This document shows, piece by piece, positions 27,439-35,591 of a stretch of DNA of 64,000 bases. Numbering within the stretch: position 1 is the first letter of the stretch; each line of letters starts with the position of its first letter. The position numbers and the translations under genes were made by a program. The stretch is from Paenibacillus sp. RC334. Lineage in GTDB: Bacteria > Bacillota > Bacilli > Paenibacillales > Paenibacillaceae. Below the pieces are notes generated by a model that was not told the DNA's origin, did no database searches, and saw nothing but the letters and a program-made list of their open reading frames with translations. The stretch is from assembly GCF_030034735.1 (NCBI RefSeq), contig NZ_CP125370.1, forward strand, positions 3,720,001-3,784,000. Direction: 5' to 3'.

Positions 27439-28443
27439 TTAATGTGTATAAGCGGCGACATTGCCGGGATCGACAGCTTCATGCAGGGCGGCGTTCAATC
27501 CGGTTGCAATAATATTCGCAATATCTTCTATAAATTCATCAATCTCCTTGGGGGTCACAATCAGATCATGTCCCAGCGGCTGAAGTACCTCTCTCACCAA
27601 TCCCAGTCTCTCAGGCTCTGAAATATCATCCAGCATCCCCAGTATTGCTTTCGTAGAAGCCTTTTCCTTGGCAAAATGTGTTCTCATCAGCTCAATTACG
27701 TTATTCACGATGGTCGAAGCGTAGCATACGGTTGGAACGCCGATGGCAATACACGGGACACCCATAATATCCTTGGTGATGCCACGCCGCTTGTTACCAA
27801 TACCTGAGCCCGGATGAATCCCGATATCTGCCACCTGGATAGTCGTATTGACGCGCTCCAATGAACGTGACGCCAGAGCGTCAATAGCAATAATCAGTTC
27901 TGGCTTCGTTCGATCAACGATACCCTGAACAATTTCGCTCGACTCGATCCCCGTTATGCCAAGAACTCCTGGTGCAATCGCACTCACATCCCGATAACCA
28001 GGATTGACTTGATCAGGCGTCAGTTCAAAAAATTGACGAGTCACCATCAAATTTTCAACGACAAGCGGACCTAGTGAATCGGGAGTGACATTCCAGTTGC
28101 CCAGACCTACCACAAGTACGCTTGCCTTACTGGAGATCCCTATTTTTTGTATAAATTGCTCCATCTCCTTCGCGAATGCAATGGCTACCCGTTGCTGGAG
28201 CCCCGTGTCACCTTCACGTAAGCCGGGCACTTCCAGCGTGACGTAATGCCCCTGTACCCGTCCAATACGGTTAGCACCCTCTTCATTAAGCACATCCAGA
28301 CGCGTGATTTTAATACCGTTATCTTCCTCCACGTCCTCATTGATGCCCGCCAGCGGCATTGGCTGATCTCGTTCCGCCAACTCTCTTGCCTCCAGCGCCA
28401 AATCCGTACGTACCGCATACTTCTGCAAATCCAAATCCATCAT
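27439..28443 (-). CDS. gpr: GPR endopeptidase (germination protease)
   Basis: A 334-residue protease that degrades small acid-soluble spore proteins at germination. It is made as a zymogen; the propeptide ends near TDLALEA, as in the Bacillus enzymes. Conserved family blocks include VLVVGLGNWNVTPDSLGPLV, IDALASRSLERVNTTIQ and DIGIHPGSGIGNKR. The ATG at 28443 follows AAAGGAGGCG. A forespore-type promoter lies just upstream. It is convergent-opposite to nothing and divergent from rpsT. Confidence 0.96.
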   Translation of the reverse strand: MMDLDLQKYAVRTDLALEARELAERDQPMPLAGINEDVEEDNGIKITRLDVLNEEGANRIGRVQGHYVTLEVPGLREGDTGLQQRVAIAFAKEMEQFIQKIGISSKASVLVVGLGNWNVTPDSLGPLVVENLMVTRQFFELTPDQVNPGYRDVSAIAPGVLGITGIESSEIVQGIVDRTKPELIIAIDALASRSLERVNTTIQVADIGIHPGSGIGNKRRGITKDIMGVPCIAIGVPTVCYASTIVNNVIELMRTHFAKEKASTKAILGMLDDISEPERLGLVREVLQPLGHDLIVTPKEIDEFIEDIANIIATGLNAALHEAVDPGNVAAYTH

Positions 28444-28473
28444 TTACGCCTCCTTTTATACCATCTCAGGTTA

Positions 28474-28504
28474 TAGTGTGCGAGACACCCGGCAGGTTTA
28501 TGCA
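28474..28504 (-). promoter_or_regulatory. Forespore (sigma-F/sigma-G) promoter of gpr
   Basis: On the minus strand TGCATAA (28498-28504), 17 bases, then CACACTA (28474-28480). Compare the known forespore pattern TGMATA and CATACTA. It lies 31 bases before the gpr start, and gpr is a classical sigma-F/G gene. Confidence 0.7.
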
Positions 28505-28551
28505 CATCCATTTTCATCCTGTAATCTACCCAAGCCCGGAATGTTTTCTTA

Positions 28552-28580
28552 TTGCAATTTGAGGTGTGGCGTGCTAAAAT
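28552..28580 (+). promoter_or_regulatory. Sigma-A promoter of rpsT
   Basis: TTGCAA (28552-28557), exactly 17 bases, TAAAAT (28575-28580), about 60 bases before the rpsT start. Confidence 0.7.
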
Positions 28581-28638
28581 ATTTTAAGTTGTGAAACGTT
28601 TGTGTTCATAAGTAATGCCTTTACAGGAGGTGAATGTA

Positions 28639-28911
28639 ATGCCAAACATCAAATCCGCTATCAAACGCGTTAAAACAAACGACAAACGCCGTGCGTTGAA
28701 CGCTTCTCAAAAATCCGCGCTTCGTACAGCAGTAAAAGCTGCCGATACAGCGTTGGTGAATAACGAAGCTGAAAATGCTACTGCTGCTTTCAAAGTAGCT
28801 TCCCAAAAGCTGGACAAGGCTGTAACTAAAGGTCTGATCCACAAAAATGCAGCTGCTCGCAAGAAATCCCGCTTGGCGAAAAAACTTAACGCTCTTACAG
28901 CTCAAGCGTAA
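28639..28911 (+). CDS. rpsT: 30S ribosomal protein S20 (bS20)
   Basis: A 90-residue, Lys/Ala-rich helical protein: [18 protein letters not shown] at the start and [12 protein letters not shown] at the end are diagnostic of bS20. The ATG at 28639 has AGGAGGTG six bases upstream; an earlier ATG at 28615 is not used. It is transcribed opposite to gpr and holA, as in B. subtilis. Confidence 0.98.
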   Translation: MPNIKSAIKRVKTNDKRRALNASQKSALRTAVKAADTALVNNEAENATAAFKVASQKLDKAVTKGLIHKNAAARKKSRLAKKLNALTAQA

Positions 28912-28937
28912 GCAAGAGCTACTTTTATACGTTAATG

Positions 28938-28977
28938 AAAAAATCCTGACCAGCCTTGGCTGATCAGGATTTTTTAG
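28938..28977. terminator. Bidirectional terminator between rpsT and holA
   Basis: AATCCTGA-CCAGCC-TT-GGCTG-TCAGGATT with A runs on one side and T runs on the other, so it can serve both rpsT (plus) and holA (minus). Confidence 0.9.
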
Positions 28978-29045
28978 TTCACCACGATTGGATTCTGCGT
29001 TACACTAGTTAACCTTTCATTAAACCGCTCGGCAAACGGGCCGGA

Positions 29046-30077
29046 TTAGACCGAAGCCCCCGCGCCCATTTTCAGCAAAAACATCTCCAGCCCCAGCACC
29101 TTGTCAACAACCCCGGTTTTCATACGGTAATCCAGCTCGCCCAAGTCGTAGAGAAGCTGTCGCAACTGCTCAGGACGGAATCTCCGGGCCTGCTCGCCGG
29201 CAACTTTCACCCCATATGGATGCAAACTAAGCTGACTCGCAATTTGCTGCTGGGAATAGCTTTGACCCATCAGCTCCTTGACCTGCAACATAATACGAAA
29301 CTGTCGTGTGATCAAAGCTGCAATCTTGATCGGCTCCTCTTTTTGCTTAAGCAGCTCATAAAAAATACTGAGCGCCTTATCCAGCCGCAAATTAGCCAAA
29401 TCCTCGACCATCGCAAACACATTTTGTTCCGTGCTGCGAGGCACAAGTGATTCAATATCGGCTGTGGAGATGGTACCCTGCGCTCCCGCATACAGGCACA
29501 GCTTGTCTATCTCGGCAGCCAGTGATTGCAGCCCGGTCCCCGTATATTGAATGAGACTTTCAGCAGCTCCCGCCGCCAATTGGACTTCTCTTTCCGCTGC
29601 ACGCTTATGAATCCATGCCACCAGATCATCTCCACCCAACGGAGTGAAGGCAATAACCGAGGCGTCACTTTTCAGCCTTTTAACAATCTTTTTCCGTTCA
29701 TCAAGCTTTTCAGCCTGAACCGTAAAAATGATAATGCTATAGTCAGCCGGGTTATCCATATAAGTCAGCAGCGCTTCAATGTGGTGCTCAATCTTACCGC
29801 CGTCCTTGCCTGCCGCAAATACACTGGTGTCCCGTACAATAATCAGCTTTTTTGGCACCAAAAAAGGCGCAGTCTCGGCTTCCTCCACGACTACCTCAAT
29901 CGGCGTCTCGGTCAGATCGTAGGGAATAATGGCAAAGTCACGATGCTCCTCTTCCACCACTTTTTCCTTAAGCATATCGACAAACTGCTTCATTTGATAT
30001 TTTTCGCTGCCGTAAAGCAAATACACTGGCGAAATATCGCCTTTGCGAATAGCCTTAGCGGCTGTTTTTGCATCCAT
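29046..30077 (-). CDS. holA: DNA polymerase III subunit delta
   Basis: A 343-residue clamp-loader subunit that opens the sliding clamp. The AAA-like fold begins SPVYLLYGSEKYQMKQFVDML, then SVIAFTPLGGDDLVAWIHKRA and the C-terminal collar domain with PEQLRQLLYDLGELDYRMKTGVVDK. The ATG at 30077 (MDAKTAAKAIRK) is chosen by the CGGAGA/GGGGGG site upstream; a longer frame to 30140 has no support. It keeps the Bacillus position next to rpsT, but the com operon that normally precedes it is 5.5 kb away because of an accessory insertion. Confidence 0.94.
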   Translation of the reverse strand: MDAKTAAKAIRKGDISPVYLLYGSEKYQMKQFVDMLKEKVVEEEHRDFAIIPYDLTETPIEVVVEEAETAPFLVPKKLIIVRDTSVFAAGKDGGKIEHHIEALLTYMDNPADYSIIIFTVQAEKLDERKKIVKRLKSDASVIAFTPLGGDDLVAWIHKRAAEREVQLAAGAAESLIQYTGTGLQSLAAEIDKLCLYAGAQGTISTADIESLVPRSTEQNVFAMVEDLANLRLDKALSIFYELLKQKEEPIKIAALITRQFRIMLQVKELMGQSYSQQQIASQLSLHPYGVKVAGEQARRFRPEQLRQLLYDLGELDYRMKTGVVDKVLGLEMFLLKMGAGASV

Positions 30078-30141
30078 TCTCCGTACCCCCCATCCATTGA
30101 TCGTACCCGACATCTGGTCGGAAGGCAAGTCATTATACAAA

Positions 30142-30178
30142 CGAAAGGACCCTGCCTATAGGCAAGATCCCTTCACCA
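30142..30178 (-). terminator. Probable terminator of the sigma/anti-sigma operon
   Basis: On the minus strand GGATCTTGCCTATAGGCAGGGTCC forms an imperfect hairpin followed by TTTCGTTTG. It separates the anti-sigma gene from holA. Confidence 0.5.
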
Positions 30179-30291
30179 CCATCTATATCAACACGGCAGC
30201 AGAAAGCTCTAGAAACTTTCGACCGTCGGGATACGACGTCGGTTCATACAATCTATTCTCTGCTTTTAAAAATGTGCCATCTTCATAGCAA

Positions 30292-31764
30292 CTATTTTCC
30301 AAAGGTACGCGGAATGGTATACGTATATTTACTTGCTGTACCATCCTGCTCCGTCTCATACATGAAGGTTTGGCTGTCTTCTGACCAGCTTCCTTTGACC
30401 CAGGCACCCTTCAAGGTACGCACTTCCAGCGTTGTCCGGTCTACACCATTGTCGGAAAGCTTATACACTTTCAGTTTTTTGCCCTCAATGACCACCGCAT
30501 AGCTGCCATCAGGCGAATTAAGCTGATCTGTAGACGTCGCTTGGGCGCTAAAGGTGGAAGGATTACTGCTGTCCGGAGAGATCATCAAATTCGATGAAAA
30601 TCCTTCATTGCGTACCGGGTTTTGCGACGCGGAGGGCTGCTGATCATTAGAAGCTGTATTGCTGCCCATATCTCCCGTCGTAGTCCCCAAATCCTTGGTA
30701 ACCCCTTTGGAGGTCGTGTCTTTCGACGTATCATTTGAAGCAATCCGATTCTGTAACATCATACCCTGACTGACAGACGATGACGAATCATTAGCAGCCG
30801 TGCTGTTGTCATTACTGTCTTCAGTAGTACCCGTACCCGCTATGGGTGCTTTTTCTACTTTTGGTTCTCCTTGCTGTTCAGGGGCAATCGTTTGTTGCTC
30901 GGATTTACCCTGCTTTAACTGTTTGTCATCAGACTTAGGAGCATCCGCAGCAAAATCTTGCCCGGCAGATTTTTCTTTTGTGGTCTGACGATCCGCGCTT
31001 GGCTGTCCCTGCTGTCGATCCTGACGGGGAGGATGTCCCGCTGGCGCATGCTTCGTTGAATCTTGTTCACCAGTCTGTGGATCGTCATTTTGTGCAGCAT
31101 CCTGTTTGGAAGGGTTCTTTTCATCATCCGCACTGTTCACATCCAGTTTGCTCGGATCAGATTGCTCCCCTGTGGATGGCTGGGTTGCGTTCGTTCCCTG
31201 ATCCTCCTCTAACGGCTGCTTGGTCGAATCCGATCCAATAGCTGCATCGCGGCCTCCGCTTCCATTCACCGTACTTGGAACTTCTGTCTGTTCCTGCTGA
31301 CTCATCACTCCAGGCGACTGGGGATCAAGCAAGCCTTCTGCATCCTGCACCGTTTTCGGTTCAAAATTGAATACTACAATTCCCAGTACAACAGCAGCGG
31401 CAGCCACGCCCATCGCAGCTCGCCCACTCATCCGGTTCCACCAAGGTATAGGTTGGGTACGCCGTCTCGGCCCCGGTCCAGGATCGGTAGCTACAGGCTG
31501 CATCTCCTGAAGCGCGCTTCCCTGCTCCTCACGTGCGCGGTCAATGGCATCAAGCTGAGGCATGATGGAATCCACCAGGCTGAACGCCGGGGAAACCGCA
31601 GGCAATTCCTCCAGCTCGCGGGAGAGCGTCTGAAGAATATGAAATTTTTCCGCACAGTCCGGGCAAGTCGCAATATGGTTCATTAATTGGGACGTCTCTT
31701 CTTCGCCCAGCTCATGATCCACATAACGCTGCATCCAATCCATCACCTCTTCCCCACACTTCAT
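30292..31764 (-). CDS. Membrane anti-sigma factor with zinc-binding N-terminus
   Basis: About 490 residues. The N-terminal zinc-binding anti-sigma (ZAS) helix bundle has the H-x3-C-x2-C motif (H30, C34, C37: MNHIATCPDC). A single membrane segment lies near 113-134 (GRAAMGVAAAAVVLGIVVF). The extracytoplasmic part (about 140-400) is low-complexity, rich in Gln, Asp, Ser and Thr, and the last 70 residues form a small beta domain. ATGA overlap with the sigma gene shows translational coupling. It should hold the ECF sigma factor until a signal reaches the cell surface; the signal is not known. Confidence 0.85.
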   Translation of the reverse strand: MKCGEEVMDWMQRYVDHELGEEETSQLMNHIATCPDCAEKFHILQTLSRELEELPAVSPAFSLVDSIMPQLDAIDRAREEQGSALQEMQPVATDPGPGPRRRTQPIPWWNRMSGRAAMGVAAAAVVLGIVVFNFEPKTVQDAEGLLDPQSPGVMSQQEQTEVPSTVNGSGGRDAAIGSDSTKQPLEEDQGTNATQPSTGEQSDPSKLDVNSADDEKNPSKQDAAQNDDPQTGEQDSTKHAPAGHPPRQDRQQGQPSADRQTTKEKSAGQDFAADAPKSDDKQLKQGKSEQQTIAPEQQGEPKVEKAPIAGTGTTEDSNDNSTAANDSSSSVSQGMMLQNRIASNDTSKDTTSKGVTKDLGTTTGDMGSNTASNDQQPSASQNPVRNEGFSSNLMISPDSSNPSTFSAQATSTDQLNSPDGSYAVVIEGKKLKVYKLSDNGVDRTTLEVRTLKGAWVKGSWSEDSQTFMYETEQDGTASKYTYTIPRTFGK

Positions 31765-32309
31765 CCTGATACACCACCTTTCTGATATTCCTGAAGTAGC
31801 CCTTGCAATTGCTGTCTTGCACGATACAAGTATGACTTGACCGTATTAAGCGGCAAATCCAGAGAGTCGGCAATCTCGTTATAAGAGAAATCCTGCAGAT
31901 ATCTCAATACGATCACCGTCCGGTGGTGCTCTGGAAGCTGCTGTATAGCCTCACGAACATCCTGTGCCAAGTAAGAGGTCAGCACCTCGGCCTCCACATT
32001 TTGGGGATCGTTGAATATCATGTCGTGCTCGTCAATGGATACCGAGGGCTTCGTCCTCCTGAATTTGTCGATACATATGTTCGTTACAATGCGTTGAACC
32101 CAGGTTTTGAACTGCGCCTTTTCCTCATAAGAGTTAATTTTGGAATAAATCCGTATGAGGGCTTCTTGTGAAGCATCCATGGCGTCCTGTTCATTGTTTA
32201 AAATGTAATATGCCGTACGGTACACATGCTGTTCTATCTCTCTTAATAGGGTAATGAGAGCGTCGCGATCGCCCGATTGAGCGGCTCGAATGAGTCCCTG
32301 CTCTACCAC
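31761..32309 (-). CDS. ECF RNA polymerase sigma factor
   Basis: A 182-residue sigma-70 family ECF factor. Region 2 includes YILNNEQDAMDASQEALIRIYSKINSYEE and FKTWVQRIVTNICIDKFRR; region 4 has LPEHHRTVIVLRYLQDFSYNEIADSLDLPLNTVKSYLYRAR. Related to the SigW/SigX/SigV group, but I cannot assign a subgroup. The start is GTG at 32309 with GAGGGGGATCC upstream. It overlaps its anti-sigma gene by four bases (ATGA). No clear autoregulated ECF promoter (AAC-n16-CGT) was found upstream. Confidence 0.9.
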   Translation of the reverse strand: MVEQGLIRAAQSGDRDALITLLREIEQHVYRTAYYILNNEQDAMDASQEALIRIYSKINSYEEKAQFKTWVQRIVTNICIDKFRRTKPSVSIDEHDMIFNDPQNVEAEVLTSYLAQDVREAIQQLPEHHRTVIVLRYLQDFSYNEIADSLDLPLNTVKSYLYRARQQLQGLLQEYQKGGVSG

Positions 32310-32540
32310 AAAGGATCCCCCTCTCCCTGCAATATTACAGACGTTTCCCCTTTGCAAATTGTTGCAGGATAGACGTCTGACGATAATTTTATTTTTTATA
32401 GTGTAAAAAATGTTACCAAAAAGCCCATATTCCCCATTATAGCCTCCCTTAGAATAACAGAAAAAGGGAAGGTCGTCACCTTCCCTTAGCCCTTACTCAC
32501 ATAAATCTGCTGGAATCTGTCGAATTGAACTTGCATATTG
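32310..32540. other. Spacer between siderophore-binding protein and sigma genes
   Basis: Contains the terminator at 32459-32489 and, upstream of the sigma gene, an inverted repeat CAGACGT...ACGTCTG (about 32340-32376) on the minus strand. No ORF. Confidence 0.4.
32459..32489 (-). terminator. Terminator of the siderophore-binding protein gene
   Basis: On the minus strand AAGGGAAGGT-GACG-ACCTTCCCTT followed by TTTC, 50 bases after the stop. Confidence 0.88.
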
Positions 32541-33530
32541 TTACTTCTTGGAAATCAGGAAATCCGATATGAGCTCTAACTGGTAATTCAGGGCAATCGG
32601 GTCCTGAAAATAAAAGTCGTCAATCGAATACTGATATATTTTCCCTGCTTTAACAGAAGGAAGATTTTTCCATACGCTTTTAGATTCAATATCTTTCCCC
32701 TGATCTACTCCATCTCCCCTAATCCCCAGCATCAGGTAATCGGCATCGCCCAGCATCTCCGGTAAAGCCTCCATCGAAATACTGGCCCAGCCCTGTTCGA
32801 ACGCCGCCTTTTCTACCTTCGCCGGGGCATGAAGCCCCAACTCATCGTAAAGTACGGCTCCTCCCCGTCCGTAGGACTTGCCATAGAGATATAATTCTTT
32901 GCCCGTTATCTCAAAAATAGCAATTTTTTTACCTGAATCAATAACATCAGACAAAGCCTGTTTCTTCTCAGCAATCCTGGACGCAAAATCAGCCAGGCAT
33001 TTCTTCGCTTCCTGCTCCTTGTTCAACACCTTGCCCAGCTCTATCAGACGGTCCTTATAATTATATGTACCATATGGAATGAATACAGTAGGCGCTATTT
33101 TTTTCAGATTTTCATAAGCTTTCTCATCATAGGTAATGATCAGATCCGGATTCAGGGTGGTCACCTTTTCAAGGGACAGTGCGGAGCTATCACCGATATT
33201 TTCAACACCATTCAAGTATTTTTTATAGTATGGAGCATCGAATACAGTGTCTGGAGCCCCTACAGGTGTAATCCCAAGTGCAAGAACATCGCCTACATAG
33301 TCGCCGACCGCTACAACGACACGCTGTGGATGTTCAGGAATAGTAACTGTACCTTTATCGCTTTCATATGTACGTGTGGCAGCTGCATCACCAGTAGACG
33401 CAGTTTTGGAATCAGCCGTTGTCCCATTATCCGTTGCCATTCCTCCTCCATTCGTAGCGCATGCGCTCAGTACCAGCATTAATGAAATAATCAACAGGCA
33501 AGCCAAAGTTCGGAATTTTAAATAGTTCAC
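32541..33530 (-). CDS. Siderophore ABC transporter substrate-binding lipoprotein
   Basis: A 329-residue lipoprotein. The signal ends in the lipobox LVLSAC, then a Thr/Asp/Gly-rich linker, then the two-lobed periplasmic-binding fold of the FecB/FhuD class (VVVAVGDYVGDVLALGITPVG at the front, LISDFLISKK at the end). It captures ferric siderophore for import. No permease or ATPase gene lies beside it, so it must share one elsewhere. The GTG at 33530 is the likely start: it has GGGAGG six bases upstream, while an ATG 12 codons earlier would place the Fur box inside the coding sequence. Confidence 0.85.
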   Translation of the reverse strand: MNYLKFRTLACLLIISLMLVLSACATNGGGMATDNGTTADSKTASTGDAAATRTYESDKGTVTIPEHPQRVVVAVGDYVGDVLALGITPVGAPDTVFDAPYYKKYLNGVENIGDSSALSLEKVTTLNPDLIITYDEKAYENLKKIAPTVFIPYGTYNYKDRLIELGKVLNKEQEAKKCLADFASRIAEKKQALSDVIDSGKKIAIFEITGKELYLYGKSYGRGGAVLYDELGLHAPAKVEKAAFEQGWASISMEALPEMLGDADYLMLGIRGDGVDQGKDIESKSVWKNLPSVKAGKIYQYSIDDFYFQDPIALNYQLELISDFLISKK

Positions 33531-33545
33531 AATAGTCCTCCCATT

Positions 33546-33564
33546 AATAATGATTCTCATTTTC
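33546..33564. promoter_or_regulatory. Fur box
   Basis: Matches the 19-base Fur consensus GATAATGATAATCATTATC at 16 of 19 positions on the minus strand. It lies just upstream of the ribosome binding site of the siderophore-binding protein gene and argues for iron repression. Confidence 0.8.
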
Positions 33565-33623
33565 AATACTATTAGATTCTATCAAAGCTCTTAGGTTATG
33601 TCCATGCAGGTTGTGTTAATAGC

Positions 33624-33648
33624 AAAAAGCCCACTCCTTAGAGTGAGC
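33624..33648 (-). terminator. Terminator of the aldo/keto reductase gene
   Basis: GCTCACTC-TAAG-GAGTGGGC followed by TTTTT on the minus strand, 36 bases after the stop codon. Confidence 0.88.
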
Positions 33649-33684
33649 ATATGTTTTAGTGTTTTACCTGAGTCGCTCTTGTGC

Positions 33685-34656
<972 letters not shown>

Positions 34657-34702
34657 GTAGTTGACCTCTCTTCCAAATCTTCATTTTTTAACTTCGAGAT
34701 TC

Positions 34703-34731
34703 ATCATAGCACATCAAAAAACACAATTCAA
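34703..34731 (-). promoter_or_regulatory. Promoter of the aldo/keto reductase gene
   Basis: TTGAAT (34726-34731), 17 bases, TATGAT (34703-34708) on the minus strand. Confidence 0.7.
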
Positions 34732-34763
34732 ACAAAATATACGTTTTTTGTCTATATTGTTTT
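34731..34763. promoter_or_regulatory. Candidate TetR operator
   Basis: Imperfect inverted repeat with arms 34731-34741 and 34753-34763 (9 of 11 matching). It overlaps the -35 regions of the divergent reductase and regulator promoters, so one binding event could silence both. Confidence 0.5.
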
Positions 34764-34776
34764 TGGAGTGTATAAT
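34748..34776 (+). promoter_or_regulatory. Promoter of the TetR-family gene
   Basis: TTGTCT (34748-34753), 17 bases, TATAAT (34771-34776). Confidence 0.8.
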
Positions 34777-34830
34777 ATATATTCCATTATGGATATCAGT
34801 TATAATAAAGCAGGATTGGAGGCTAATGAT

Positions 34831-35502
34831 GTGACCGACGATAGCAAGGTAATAGATAAAAAAAACGAGACATGCATTAAACTCAGCATGAAGCTGGCTC
34901 CCTATGTAAAAAAACACGGATTTCAGACATTACGTATGGATGAAATCGCAAAAATTATGGATATAAGTAGAGCAACCTTATATAAATACTTTTCAACGAA
35001 AGAAGAAGTTATAGAATACGTTGTGAACAATTTTATTGAGTTTATCAACGAATTGGTTATGGATTCATTGGATACAGATCAATTGTACGGGACTCGGTTT
35101 CAGCAGCTTTTTGAAAAATCAATTTTACTTGCTGTATATATTACAGACATTTTTTTAAATGAACTGGAGCACATATATCCTGAGAAGTATGATCGCTTAA
35201 GGATAGCGTTGCAGTTCCAAGAACAGCAATTGTTAGAATTTTATGAAGAGGGCATACAAAAAGGGGTGTTCAACCAAGTCAATGGCAAACTATTAATATT
35301 GCAGGATGAGCTATTGCGGTCCATGACTGATATTAAATACTTAATGTTAAACCACTTGACGATTTATCAGGTCTTGTATGACTTCTACCAATTAAAAAAG
35401 GTTCAATTATTTAAGCCTGAGAAAATTCAAAGCGTAGATGACGCATCGATGATACCTAGAATTGAGCATCTGGCCCAAAAAATCTCCAAGGAACTATACT
35501 AA
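34831..35502 (+). CDS. TetR/AcrR family transcriptional regulator
   Basis: A 223-residue regulator. The N-terminal helix-turn-helix reads FQTLRMDEIAKIMDISRATLYKYFSTKEEVIEYV (about residues 28-61); the ligand-binding half is all-helical. The start is GTG at 34831, with GGAGG eight bases upstream; longer readings run into the promoter. Base use is more AT-rich than in the backbone genes. Divergent from the aldo/keto reductase, with a shared operator-like repeat. The inducer is unknown. Confidence 0.88.
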   Translation: MTDDSKVIDKKNETCIKLSMKLAPYVKKHGFQTLRMDEIAKIMDISRATLYKYFSTKEEVIEYVVNNFIEFINELVMDSLDTDQLYGTRFQQLFEKSILLAVYITDIFLNELEHIYPEKYDRLRIALQFQEQQLLEFYEEGIQKGVFNQVNGKLLILQDELLRSMTDIKYLMLNHLTIYQVLYDFYQLKKVQLFKPEKIQSVDDASMIPRIEHLAQKISKELY

Positions 35503-35591
35503 ATTCATTGAGAATTAGGTCCATTCCGGTCAAGTTAAAAGCAGGCTGCCACAGCGCCTGCTTGTTTGTATTTGAGAATTTTTCAAACTCC

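Noticed and set aside
32310..32420. Autoregulated ECF promoter before the sigma gene
   Set aside because: GTAAC is present near 32419 on the minus strand, but no CGT lies 16 to 17 bases downstream.
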